From Patiria pectinifera (lineage: Eukaryota; Echinodermata; Asteroidea; Valvatida; Asterinidae), in the NCBI GenBank assembly GCA_029964075.1, contig CM057144.1, positions 4,487,281-4,551,280 of the forward strand: a stretch of 64,000 nucleotides of DNA, given 5' to 3'. Positions 1 to 10,711 of the stretch are shown here, piece after piece. Below the pieces are notes generated by a model. It was not told where the DNA came from, did no database searches, and was given only the letters and a program-made list of their open reading frames with translations. The translations under genes and the position numbers were made by a program. Each line of letters begins with the position of its first letter. The first letter of the stretch is position 1.

Positions 1-1002
1 CCCCTCATGACCCAACTTTCTCAATACTATACGAGAACACAGTGATGGATTTAGAGTAGGGGAAACAGAACACGACTTTTGCACACAACAAAAAAGGGGA
101 GAAAAAGGCCGGAAAATTCAATTATAATTGGCTTAGGGATGCCCCTACGTACCTATTCTCCTTATAAGAATGATCGTAGCCTAAAACAGTGGCCAAACTG
201 AGTTCCTATTCTCACTTTTCCATCCATGGCGTTTTCTGAGCTGAAATTGCATTTGTTTGGTAGGAAGAACTTATACATTATATGGCTATCCACGAATTAT
301 CTTCGCATTTCCCATAAAAAAGAGGAACTGGAGCCCGATACGAACGTGCAGAAATTTCTCAACGGTTGTGCACTGTCCCTGATCGACTCGTTTAACGTTC
401 AAAATGATACGGGCCCTCGGGACACACGTCTGCTCGTTAAGCCGATTTTCGGCTAACTTTGACAGATTTTTTGTTAAAAAAAACGAGTTTGACAGAAAAT
501 TTGGCAGAATGGATTTTTTTGGCAGATTCTGACAGAATTTTGCAAAGAAAATGGTTATTTGACAGAAAAGCATAGCAAGTTTGAAACAAAATTGTACGTT
601 TGTTTTAAAAAGCGTCCATCTTTTTAAACAAACCCTTGCAAAATAGGACAGGTTGCCTGGTTTAGGCGCTGAGGTCCACTGGAACGAAGCAAAAACAAAT
701 ATGATAAAATAAACCAAATTACACAAACAAAAATTATTATGTGGGTCGGGAACAATATTTAGGACGGTTTACTCAAACACGGGGACGTCAACCGAGATCA
801 GAGGTAAACATTTCAACACGTGCTTGGGCTTGGTACTTGGTACTTGGTAAGTTCTTCACAGTATAATAGAGATCAGCGGTTCTCCTCCATAGAACTCCGC
901 AGGGAATCCAATCCAGCAATCTAGTTAAAAAATACTTTTATAATTCAAAAGCCTTAATACATGTTGGGCTCTTACAGGTGTATTGCGTATAAGTGTTGAT
1001 CA
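1..1002. other. Non-coding flank, nothing recognised
   Basis: No exon with splice sites or a recognisable protein is visible. The short open frames here are AT-rich, low in complexity and resemble nothing. Around 460-570 the motif GACAGAA and close variants recur several times in T-rich sequence, which looks like decayed repeat DNA. Confidence 0.5.
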
Positions 1003-1038
1003 ATGTTTAAGTTACATTCAGTGTTATTGGCCCTATGT

Positions 1039-1293
1039 ATACTCACGTTTGTAGTTGCTACTTTAATGGGGTATACTATACTCAATGAAATACTCACGTT
1101 TGTAGTTGCTACTTTAATGATGTATACTATACTCAATGAAATACTCACGTTTGTAGTTGCTACTTTAATGGTGTATACTATACTCAATGAAATACTCACG
1201 TTTGTAGTTGCTACTTTAATGGTGTATACTATACTCAATGAAATACTCACGTTTGTAGTTGCTACTTTAATGGTGTATACTATGCTCAATGAA
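1039..1293. repeat. Minisatellite, 5 copies of a 51-bp unit
   Basis: Five head-to-tail copies, each exactly 51 bp, start at 1039, 1090, 1141, 1192 and 1243. They differ at only a few bases, for example GGGGTA, GATGTA or GGTGTA after TTTAAT. Because 51 is a multiple of three, a reading frame stays open through the array on both strands: 1003-1416 on plus (137 codons) and 972-1289 on minus. The plus frame begins with a hydrophobic stretch and then repeats a 17-residue block containing TFVVATLM. I treat the open frames as a by-product of the repeat, because nothing else supports a gene. Confidence 0.9.
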
Positions 1294-2137
1294 ATCGAAC
1301 ATTATTTAATCAACGTTAATAATTGTATCGGTGAGCTAAGCTTTGTGAATAATACTGTACTGTTGCTTCAAGATTATTTACCTAATAAACAGGCTGTGAA
1401 AACAATGAATGGATAAATGTACTTGGTGAATTGTATACGTGTTAGAGGAAGGCTATTGTGAATATTATGAGCATTGCTTTCCTCACACAAAGATACTCCC
1501 CAGGATACCAGTGTTGAAAGACTGGTTCCCGCTCAGTAGCGTATCCAGCTTGTGATGTCGGGGGGGGGGGGGGCAACCGCACATCCGCGCCGGATAGACA
1601 TGTTTTTTTTCTTTCTCCGGACACCTGGCGGGGCGGGGGGATCAAACGAGGCCGAATGGTTGTCTAGGTCGTTAAGGGTGGTACACAGAATATTCACCCC
1701 GTATCCCCGTATCCGCGTATCCACTTCCCTGCACCTACTTTGGACTTCGATTTATTTAGCAACTGCTCCCTATTCAATTCACGTTGTCCCTGCTAGCCGC
1801 ATTTCTTAATACCGGGAAATAGCGCCCTCTTTAGACCCTCCAGCGCTCAAATCCACCCCGTATATTGTATCCGCGTATTCACTTCCCGACATCTAGCCTG
1901 CATGTACTTTGGACTTTTCTGCAACATTTTCCGACTGCGTAGCCATTTATTTTTAGGGGGTGATTTTCGCGTGGCGGGGTATTCTGCAATTACTCCATTT
2001 GGTTGCTCAAAGGTGGCTCAAAATAATGAGGCAGAAGGGAGGCACAAGCTTTGCCGTGGTTGCAGAATGGATTACTCGGTGCCAGTCCTCACGGTGCAAT
2101 CGTCAAATGGTCTCCTGCATGTAGAAGCTTCTTTACA
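1294..2137. other. 5' flank of the first transporter gene
   Basis: There is a poly(G) run near 1560-1574. A partly duplicated segment has copies around 1701-1755 and 1856-1928, sharing GTATCCGCGTAT, CACTTCCC and TACTTTGGACTT. No TATA box or exon was identified. An ATG at 2051 is in frame with the coding start at 2138, but the 29 residues between them have no counterpart in the second paralogue. Confidence 0.45.
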
Positions 2138-2372
2138 ATGACGAACTCACCCAGATCGCCGATTGAGACTCTGGAGAAGGAAACTCCTGAATCCCGGGAA
2201 GGTGGCTGGGGTGTCGTGGTGGTCGTTGCTACCTACTTCATCAACGCTCTCGTGTTTGGTCTGTTGCGATGTGCAGGTGTCTTGTATCTGAGCTGGATGG
2301 ATGAATTCCAGACCAGTGCTAAGGAAACTGGGGCAGTCCAGAGTATCCTGTCTGCCCTGCTGTGTTTCAGCG
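2138..2372 (+). CDS. Paralogue 1 exon 1 (N-terminus, TM1 and start of TM2)
   Basis: Codes residues 1-78 and ends in phase 1 at a GTAAGA donor. It contains the EGGWG motif at the head of TM1 and the conserved SWMDEF element after it. Confidence 0.88.
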
Positions 2373-5300
2373 GTAAGACCAGAGTTTTAATTGAGTGAAT
2401 CTCAAGCCAATTACAAGTCCATCACAAGTCCTCCGCAAGCAATAGTGACAAGGTAGAAATTCCAGGAAAATTTGAGCCAGCCATTTCTCTGCCACTTTTG
2501 TCCCTAGTCCGAAAGTTTGGGACTTTCAATATTGTGTATAAGAGTCCCAAAACTAAAGGTATTGAAAACATGCAATACCAGAAAATAGACTGGCACATGA
2601 AACAACCAGTCCAACAACCCTTCAGTATACTGCACCAATCAACTGTGCCAAAAGAAACACAGTGGCAAGTTAGTTAGGAACCAAAGTCTCTTTAAATACT
2701 ACGCTTTTGTCCATAGTCAGTCACCAGACTAATGACACCGAATGAAGAGGTCAGTCTTTTCAAACAGTTGGACATGTACCAGTCTAGTCTTTAGCCTCAT
2801 TTTGAAATCACTTGACTTCCCTCTCATGTGCACAATATGGAAGAAATGTCTCCTTTAAAAATTGAATTGAGTCTTCAAATTTGGTCGGTGAAATACTGAG
2901 GAGCTTTTCTTTGCCCAATGAAAATTTTGGAGAAACTTGCTGGCTCAAGATTGAGAGTTGGCATGATTTATTTCTGCACGTTTCAGAACGTTCCGGATCC
3001 CAGTCTCCTTTATCCCCTGCTATATTTGACATGACTCGAGACTTGTGGTTATTGACTCTTGTTACTCTTGGCAAAAATGACACTATGCAAGTCAATATGA
3101 CAATATGCGAGGTGAAGATTCAGTTTGACAGATACAACAAAATGTCCAAGCTGTATGGAACGTTGGCCATGATTGGCTGAAAAGTAAAACCATGTTCTTT
3201 AATAGACAACAAAGGAGAAAGGGAGAACATTGAAGTCAGAACACGCCATTGATGCAGATCTGAAAGGAGTATCCAATGCAAAAAAATAGCCAATAGACTG
3301 TTTATCACCATAGAGCAAGGAACTCTATGTTATCACTAATCGCACACAAAAGAGTTGGTTATCTATCTGCAGCAAGTAATACCATAGATAACAATCAGTC
3401 AAATATTGACAATGGATCGTAAATTCCTAACTGTTTGTAATAATATCGTTTAGGTCCAGTTCGTTGGGATGGGACTAGCTTTTCGAGACATGACGGATAT
3501 GTAGCGTGCTTGACCACCCCCCCCCCAAAAAAAACCCCTCCCCACGGAAAGTCAAGCACCTGCCAGTTTTTGCGCAGAAAACAAAGTTGTTGCCAAACTT
3601 ATGTCATCATAATTATATAACATTACAAACAAACTAAATATTGGCCTGGCACAAGGCTTGAACCTGCGACTTCATACCATACCGGTACTCTGTACAACTG
3701 AACTTTCCACCCCTATGTTGGCGGTTCCCCAGTTTGTCAATGTCTTTTTTTCGAGGGCGCTAGTCAAAATAATCATGGAACTGTAGCTCCAAGCAATTAT
3801 GACATGAACATTCCACTGGATCGATGAACACTGCATGGGGTAGGCTGTATTCATACCACTCTATAGCTGTCATTCTGTTGTTGAACACGTCAGGATGACC
3901 CCTTATTGGAAAGCATAATACAATTGTATATCTGACCTGGGGCTCATCCACAATTACAGTCATATGTCCAGACATAAAATTCTCAGCCGATACTTGCAAC
4001 CAGCTGAAACATAGATTTCTTAAATCAGAATCAACCAGTGTGTTAAGAGAATTTCATAATGATGATGCAATGTTTGCAGAGACACGGCGGCTGGATGTGG
4101 TGGTGGGTTGGGATGAGGCGGGAGGGGGGGGGGCGAGAGGTGCTGTCAAACAAATCAGGCGGTCGGCTTCAGCCCCTAAGTCTGCCCGCTAGATATAGTC
4201 TTAATTGCATCAATGCTGAGCTAAATATCTCGTGTTTTCTTCCCATTTGTTTCTTGCTGGGGGCTGTATAGGCCTCGCAGGTGCTGTTCTATGTAAACGC
4301 TTCGGCTGCAGGTTTTCAGGAATTCTAGGAGGAGTCCTGTCATTTCTTGGTCTCCTCTGCAGCTTCTGGGTGCAGAACATATTTCAATTGTACATCACAG
4401 TGGCCTTAGCAGGTAATTACAAGAAAGTACACATGGAATGTTTTTGGAAACTTTAATTTGGCGTCACACACAAATTAGGGAGAGAACATTCCAATGATTT
4501 GTCTTTTGTGAGCTACTGGATTGTAGCTATACGGCAAATGTTATTTACAGTGCAATATCTTTTGGAGTGCTTGCCCTTGTGCTTGATAATGAGTACATCG
4601 AAATTAATCTCATTCCAAGGGTTAATTGTGAAGGCTTCCTTGGAACTTTTGTTTCCATTTCACAGCATTTATACCCTTTTTGTTCAAGGTGCTGGTGTCG
4701 GAATTTCATACAACTCTGGATTAGTTGCAGTGGCCATGTACTTCAAAAAGAAGTACAAAACAGCCAACGCAGTGGCCTTCTCTGGTGTGGGGACAGGAAT
4801 CATGGCCGCTCCTCCAATATTTCAAGTCCTGCTGGACAACTACGGTTGGAGAGGGACTCTTCTCGTAATCTCCGCAATTATGGCCAATAGCATTGCATGC
4901 TGTGCTCTTTTTAGGCCTCGGCTTGGAATTCGGCAAATTAAAAACAAAGTCACTGATCAAGAACCAGAATTTGGGATTGACGAACAAACGCAAGAGGGAC
5001 AAACAAGTGTCCTACATACGAGTGGCAGCGATGGGATGGTCTCCCAGACATCAACCAATGGCGTGATGTCTTCGGATGTTTTGGGTGTGCGCGAAGGTCC
5101 CCATGAAAAATGCTACGTATCCGTGGACCAGATTGGTAACCGTGAATATGTGTCGCTTAAAGACTCAAAGAAACAGAGGAAAGCTGTCAGTCTGTCACGC
5201 AGGTTGTCCTCTGAGCTTGGGATAAGAGTTTTATTGGGTAGCTATCGCCTCCTCCTGTTATGTGTCCTTTCAATTGAATTCAGCATTCCATACATTTCGT

Positions 5301-6607
5301 TTCTGCTATTCGTCATTCCCCGTGCACAAAGCATCGACGTGGCACCCTCCAATGCTGCGTTCCTCCTCAGTATTCTAGGCATTGGGAGTCTACTCGGACA
5401 GCTTGGTAACGGATTGATGCTGAGCTGCAGGATCTCAGCAGAACACGTACTGGCAATCTGCGTGGCTTTGTCGGGTGTTTCGCTGCTTGTACTGAACGTG
5501 GACGGCTACGTGTACCTGGCCATTGCTTCGTTCCTACAGGGCTTTACCAGCGGGGCCTTCTTCGCCATAGCTTCCGTCTTGATACGGCGCTTCGTGGGTT
5601 TGGAGGGCTTTGCTGTTTGTACTGGATGGTACCACATATTTGTTGCCCTTGGTGATCTACTTGGACCCATTATAGCAGGTACGTAAACATGGGCAATCTT
5701 ATTCAGCCAGTTCCAATTCAGCCAGTACGATCGAGCGAGATTAGAGAAAAGACTGGATTTTTTTCAGTGTGAGTGGTCCAAATGAAGACACTGAGGTGGT
5801 AGGAGATGATTAGATGATTGAAGACACCCGTGATAAAGTCCAATGCTTGCACAAATCTGGGCTCATTTTTCCCTAGCCAATTTCCTAACTGGGGTGGGGT
5901 GGGGGTGGGTGGGGTGGTGGGGGTACAAGGGTGGAGGGACACGAGACAGTGTTGTAGTCGAGTCACTTTAGTCGAATCAGAGCTTCGAGTCAAAGCTTTG
6001 AGTCAAGTTCGGGTCCGAGTATCGAATCATTTGGTTCCGATATACATCAAAATTCTTCTTAAAAGTGTTTTTTTTTTAAAAGTAAATGTGTTACTTGCGA
6101 GTCAGGAGTTATAAGCGTCAAGTCAGAGTCATGATGATCGAGTCCGAGTTTGAGTCACTGAAATTGCAACTCGAGTCGGACTCGAGTCCGAGTCCTGGAC
6201 TCGAGCCCTACAACAAGGTGTTGGGGCGTTCCAAATCCTGTCACCCCTCGGCCTTAGTTACGCCACAGTGGTAATTATTGGGTGCATGGCGAGTTTTTCG
6301 TGCTGATGTTGAACCGTAAAGACCCTTAACAAAAAAAAACGCGTAAATCAATATAAAGAAGAAAATTACATGTTGCTAGACTCAACAAGACGGGAGATAA
6401 AATGCTCCCAAACTTTTAACACAATATCACCACGTTTAATTCCTACCAGGTTGGCTGTTCGACGTGACGGGAAGCTACAAGACAGTGTTTTTCGCATTAG
6501 CGGGGATTAACTTCGCCTGCTCTCTGCAAATGTTTCTTTTCCCTGTACTTAAGCGACTGGAAACAAGGAAAGAGGGTAAATCATCAGAAACACACGAGGA
6601 AGGATGA
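2138..6607 (+). CDS. SLC16/monocarboxylate transporter-like MFS protein, paralogue 1 (4 exons)
   Basis: Exons are 2138-2372, 4272-4412, 4689-5678 and 6450-6607. All introns are phase 1 GT/AG, and the joined frame is 1524 nt, 507 aa plus stop. It should be a 12-helix plasma-membrane carrier of the major facilitator superfamily. TM1 starts with EGGWG, matching the SLC16 motif [DE]G[GS][WF][GA]W except for the last residue. TM4-5 carries YFKKKYKTANAVAFSG (from about residue 143), matching the second SLC16 signature. A hydrophilic loop at about 204-310 separates the two six-helix halves, as in the family. In TM8 the positions aligned with Asp309 and Arg313 of human MCT1 are Ser359 and Gln363, so lactate/proton symport cannot be assumed. 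It resembles orphan MCTs (the MCT9/12/13/14 group), and I cannot name the orthologue. The start was chosen because paralogue 2 begins at the matching NSPRSP segment. Transporter class is confident; substrate is unknown. Confidence 0.9.
2373..4271. other. Intron 1 of paralogue 1
   Basis: No coding potential is supported. It holds a low-complexity C/A tract near 3519-3541, a tRNA-like SINE fragment on the minus strand near 3640-3725 and a G-rich purine tract near 4095-4135. The acceptor is CTGTATAG at 4271. Confidence 0.6.
3640..3725 (-). repeat. tRNA-like SINE fragment
   Basis: Read on the minus strand, the segment contains GGTTCAAGCC, a good RNA polymerase III box B, preceded by a region folding loosely like a tRNA D-arm and anticodon arm. 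No acceptor stem closes, so it is a tRNA-derived repeat head and not a tRNA gene. Confidence 0.4.
4272..4412 (+). CDS. Paralogue 1 exon 2 (TM2-TM3)
   Basis: 141 nt, phase 1 to phase 1. It codes residues 79-125, including CKRFGCR, the basic cytoplasmic TM2-TM3 turn typical of SLC16 proteins. The second paralogue has an exon of identical length at 12138-12278. Confidence 0.88.
4689..5678 (+). CDS. Paralogue 1 exon 3 (TM4 to TM11)
   Basis: 990 nt. It starts after TTCAAG and ends at GCAG before GTACGT. It codes residues 126-455: the second SLC16 signature, TM4-TM6, the central loop and TM7 to about TM11. The loop is mostly divergent from paralogue 2, except for a shared patch CY[VI]SVDQ...REY.S.KD. 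A longer open frame extends upstream from 4499, but the splice-defined exon starts at 4689, as in paralogue 2. Confidence 0.9.
5679..6449. other. Intron 3 of paralogue 1 with degenerate GAGTC repeat
   Basis: Between about 5956 and 6207 the pentamer GAGTC and one-base variants recur many times in irregular tandem, interrupted near 6015-6085 by T-rich sequence. A G-rich GGGGT tract lies at 5886-5935. Nothing coding is visible. Confidence 0.6.
6450..6607 (+). CDS. Paralogue 1 exon 4 (TM12 and C-terminal tail)
   Basis: Acceptor TTCCTACCAG at 6449; stop TGA at 6605-6607. It codes WLFDVTGSYKTVFF, the conserved segment entering TM12, then a short hydrophilic tail ending in a Glu-rich stretch. Confidence 0.87.
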
Positions 6608-7252
6608 ACTATATCTAAAATGTTATTCATATCACTTTTGTGGATATATGAAGTATTACAAAATCGACGACAGCAAACTGCCAAGACTGCGTTGCATCAA
6701 ACATAGGTAACCAGTATAACATTTTTTTGATAAGGGCAGTTAAATAATATCATAAGGGACATACTTTTCGCCTTTTTTTAGTGGAAGATATCTTTCAGCA
6801 GTTTCTCCTGGTAGTTTATAACGATGAGTTGGTTGCAATTGTTATTGCTTTGAGACATAAAAGAAATCATCACCATCGAGTCAAAAAGATCTTGCACGGT
6901 GTACAGCTAAATAGTTTCAAGCCTCCGTTTGCTTACATAAGCCTAGACCTAAAAGGTCACGACATATATACGAAGTCTGTATCAAGAACATAATGATTTT
7001 TAATATATATAATACTTGATATTATATTTGGAATGTGTATAATGACCTCATTGCCTAAAGGCGATACTGACATAGTTTGCGTTAGCATTGAAACAGTGGA
7101 ACAATCATGAGCTTAGACCATTAGGTTTTTGACGTTATGGTTAAGCAACACATGCAGGTGAGTCTTTACTTCATAATTGTAGTCCCGATTTTGTTCCAAT
7201 TTAGTGATGTTGTGCAAAGAGCGAAAAGTCAGGAATATGAGGATCTAATTAA

Positions 7253-7258
7253 AATAAA
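7253..7258 (+). terminator. Candidate poly(A) signal of paralogue 1
   Basis: The hexamer AATAAA lies about 650 nt past the stop codon. Position and hexamer are the only evidence. Confidence 0.25.
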
Positions 7259-7289
7259 GGTATAAAGGTAGGGGTAAAGGGGACGAACC

Positions 7290-7561
7290 TGTGTTTACAG
7301 GAACGGAGTGCCCATCTCTCTTTCATTAGCGATTGGGCCAGACTCATATGCTGCTGTGGGGGGATCGCCACACCTCCTACACAGCGAGTCTGTTACCTTC
7401 CCAGCATTGAATAATGCCTGTACCCACTTAACACCTGGGTCGAGAGGAGTAATTGAGGTAAAAGCGCCTTACTCGGGGCACAACACGCATGGCCACGGCG
7501 GGGCTCGAACCCACAATCTTACGATCATGAATCGTGCCCCAGCGCTAGACCACACGTACCC
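7290..7561 (-). repeat. tRNA-derived SINE, minus strand
   Basis: Read on minus, it starts with a tRNA-like head (a GGTCTAGCGC box-A-like segment and the box B GGTTCGAGCCC). It continues into a body containing AAGGCGCTTTTACC and CCCAGGTGTTAAGTGGGTAC. The same body, with substitutions, occurs in the SINEs at 25167-25527 and 34839-35224 and, inverted, at 35465-35758, so these form one family. Confidence 0.7.
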
Positions 7562-8243
7562 AATCTTTGGACAGATTCCTGTTCTTAAGATCATGTATAA
7601 CCAGAATCTATTACTAGTCGGGCAGCCAAAAGCTACTTTTTACCCGAGCCGTGCTCCAAGGGATATATAATCTTTGGACAGATTCTTGTTCTTTAGATCA
7701 TGTTCAACCAGCATCTACAGGGTGACCTTCTGTGAAGGTTGGGCATTTTTTATTTGAGATATAAATGAACATTTCCTCTAACTATTGTAATCAGAAAGTC
7801 ACGTTTCGTAACTTTTCATAACTATGCTGGTGGCGCTGTTTATTTTTCTCATTATTTGTCATGGCTAAGCTTTGTTAAACTACATACAATAAAACAAAAC
7901 ATGATGACTTTTTGTTGTTGTTCAGGAATCCTTTTTGTTGTTGAAATATTTGTTTCAAAAGAACAAATCGTTTAATACTTTTAAATCTGTGACAGAGGAT
8001 GAAAATGTCCAGTCTGGTTCCTTCTGGTATAGTGTGTACTATGCAATCTTGTTTGGGTCTGGGTGTACGCACATGTAAACAACTTGAGAACCACATGGTT
8101 GTTGCCGTTATGAAAACATCGTACAATATTTTAATGATGGTGGCACTGTATAGTTGAATACAGATTTTAATGAGGGCTGTGATATAGTTCATAAACTTAA
8201 AGGGAATAAACAGCATTTGCGAGTAACAAAAAACCAAATGAGT

Positions 8244-8500
8244 AAATTATCGCGAAATATCTTACTGGATTGACAGTCCAAAGCATCCTGTAAAATTGTG
8301 GCTCCTGGCGTACTGACATTTTCAAGAAAACTTGTATTTCTCCAACCCTGGTCGGCCGACCAGCGTTGGAGAAAACTAGCTGGCTTGTTTTCCAAAGCTG
8401 CTGCTAATTGTTCAAATTTAGTTATTTCGCATTTTCTTTTCAATTGTTTTAATACACACTTGTGAAATGGTACAAGCCCGCTAGACTGATTCTCTGACAT
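8244..8500 (-). other. Unassigned open frame with possible splice donor, minus strand
   Basis: A minus-strand frame opens with ATG at 8500 (MSENQSSGLVPFHK...) and reads about 80 residues of mixed, fairly soluble composition, including LQRWSADQGW. It then meets GTAAGATA, a strong donor-like sequence, near 8261. It could be a first exon or part of a decayed element. I recognise no family and no downstream exon. Confidence 0.15.
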
Positions 8501-9246
8501 TACAATTCCCCAAAGTCTATTAACTGCTCCGTTTAATCTTAAGTGGGGTCAGGGAACCAGACTACAACAGCATGGTTAATTTTATTGAATTTTCCAACAT
8601 CTCCGAACTCCAAACGTGAAGCAAGTCAGTTAAACAATATTTGCTATAACTAACTAACACATTGATCCCCTACATATCTCAAAAGAATTCCTGGAAGGGG
8701 GGGGGGGCGGTGTTCCCACAGTTCTATATCTCCATATCGTGCTACTATTATGTGGCACAATCACGTCACTCATGCATAACACGCGTTCGTTAATACGCCT
8801 GAGACGTAATGACGTCACACTTTGTTTACATGTGCGCTTTAATTCCTATGTGGTAGTTGGTCCCTATACTTCATCTAGCGTCCCGCGGCCGACTTCGCTC
8901 CCATAAAGGGCATAATTATGTTAATAAAGCCATCACGTTGACGTCTCAGGCCTATTTTAGTGGCCCGCAGCTTCCGATATCATTTCGAGCTTGTTAACCA
9001 GTGAACAATGTGATGGCGCGCTCGCCCTAACGGTACCCTGACAGTGTAGCCAGCTGTGCAGGATACTTTTCGAAGTTTATTTTAAAGGGCGATTATGGCC
9101 TGGAATACGCCCGGTGGCTACAAAATACGTTTTAAACGAAGTTAGTAAGATGTTGCGACGAGTCATCAACAATATACATGCATCAACATGGACTGTGTAG
9201 GAACATTTCTTAGTGCTAAGTCACTCATGCTCTAGAATATCAGAAT

Positions 9247-9412
9247 CCAATTGGCTAGCACTGTTAGTGGGCGTGGCTTCAGTCATCTACTGAGCAATAC
9301 TGCATTTTGATTGGTTAATGCATCCTCTGTACTTTAGCAATGATGTGCATTTATAGTTAGCAAATGTATAGGCATCACGTTGCATATAAAAGGCAGAGTG
9401 TGAGAGAATAAA
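9247..9412 (+). promoter_or_regulatory. CCAAT/TATA cluster with nearby AATAAA (possible solo LTR or promoter)
   Basis: CCAAT at 9247-9251, an inverted CCAAT at 9310-9314, TATAAAAGG from 9385 and AATAAA at 9407-9412 lie in the order expected for a promoter or a retroelement LTR. No transcribed gene follows closely and LTR ends were not defined. Confidence 0.25.
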
Positions 9413-10479
9413 CCTCAAATTTTCGGGGATTTCAGGCCGCAATTACCCTTTAAACAGGTTTGTGAATAGACAAATATACATGTACACGAATAGACAAATT
9501 TACATGTGTTGTACATGGCTAGATAAGATAAGATACACGGCTAGGGCGCTGCATGGAATTTGTCCGTACACTGATCTTTGGCCTTAGTCACATGGACAAG
9601 TGCAACTGATACTTGCCCTCACACTTGAACCATGGAAGTGCAACAGAAGTACGTATGTATGGGCCTTAGTTTTGGAATAAGGCTTCTGGAATAAAGAATA
9701 ATATGTGCTCATGCTCGGGATCAAGCGCGCACTCCTCTTCTTCAGTGAGGTCCTTGCAAAATCTATGTGCTTAACTGGTGAGTTGAAATTGATTGAGCTA
9801 TATATACAAAATGCAGTTTTGTTGTTGTTGAGGAAGTTAATTGTTCGATAATAACACTGCACTTTATTGGGGCACACGATAGTCCTTGTTGAATGGAACA
9901 GTCAGTCTTTCACCTCATGAAACCATTGCTTCCATTGCACTCAGAAACGTTTTGAGCCAGTGCTTATCTGTTGCAGTTCTTACCACAACATTATGGGGGA
10001 TGATCAAATGGCCCATCGCTATGGATTTACGTCCGTGGACCGGGCCAACAATTTTCGATTGATGGTAAAGTCAAGTTTAATTTGCGAAATGAAGAGATCT
10101 ATTAACCTATACCATGTTAAGAATGACTGGTCCCCTGACCCCCATCTGATGACCTAGGGCAGCTTTAGAACCGTCCCACGACTGACAATAACTTGGTACC
10201 ATCAAACCCTTTGTGCTCAAATTGATAATTAAACTCCACCTAGCTCCCGGTTTTAAGTACACTGGCACATGTTTTGGGTAAGCAGGCAGATTCGGACATA
10301 TGCTGCTCTGCGCCGTGCTGCTTTCTGTGCGGTGGCTCTCTGTGACAAGTAACTGTAACATTTTTATATCCCTCCACCTGAAACCGATGAGCAGGATTTT
10401 AATGGATTTTACATATTGCTCTTACTATTGACTTCCCAACGATCGAGGTTAATTTCATTCTTCCAAAGCTCCTTACCAT

Positions 10480-10711
10480 ATGAACTCGCCCAGATCACCG
10501 ATGCAGACTCGGGAGAAGAAAACTCCCAAATCCCGGGAAGGTGGCTGGGGTATCGTGGTGGTCATTGCTAGCTACTCCATCAACGCTCTCGTGTTTGGTC
10601 TGTTGCGATGTGGAGGAGTCTTGTATCAGAGCTGGATGGATGAATTCGAGACCGGTGCCAAGGAAATTGCGGCAATTCAGAGTATTCTTTCCGCAACGCC
10701 GTGCTTTAGTG
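10480..10711 (+). CDS. Paralogue 2 exon 1
   Basis: Codes residues 1-77 from MNSPRSP and ends in phase 1 at GTAAGA. It is one codon shorter than its counterpart at 2138-2372. Confidence 0.87.

Larger units (their letters stand above)
6608..10479. other. Intergenic region between the two transporter paralogues
   Basis: It probably includes the 3' UTR of paralogue 1 and the 5' flank of paralogue 2. It holds a minus-strand tRNA-derived SINE (7290-7561), a roughly 50-bp direct duplication (7562-7610 and 7669-7717), a G-run at about 8698-8708 and a CCAAT/TATA cluster at 9247-9390. No exon with clear homology was found. Confidence 0.55.

Noticed and set aside
286..726. 146-codon minus-strand frame
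   Set aside because: Phe/Asn/Lys-rich translation of T-rich repeat sequence with no homology or splice context.
4499..4688. Upstream extension of paralogue 1 exon 3 to an ATG at 4499
   Set aside because: The extension is intronic: an acceptor AG at 4687-4688 matches the exon start of paralogue 2 and joins exon 2 in phase.
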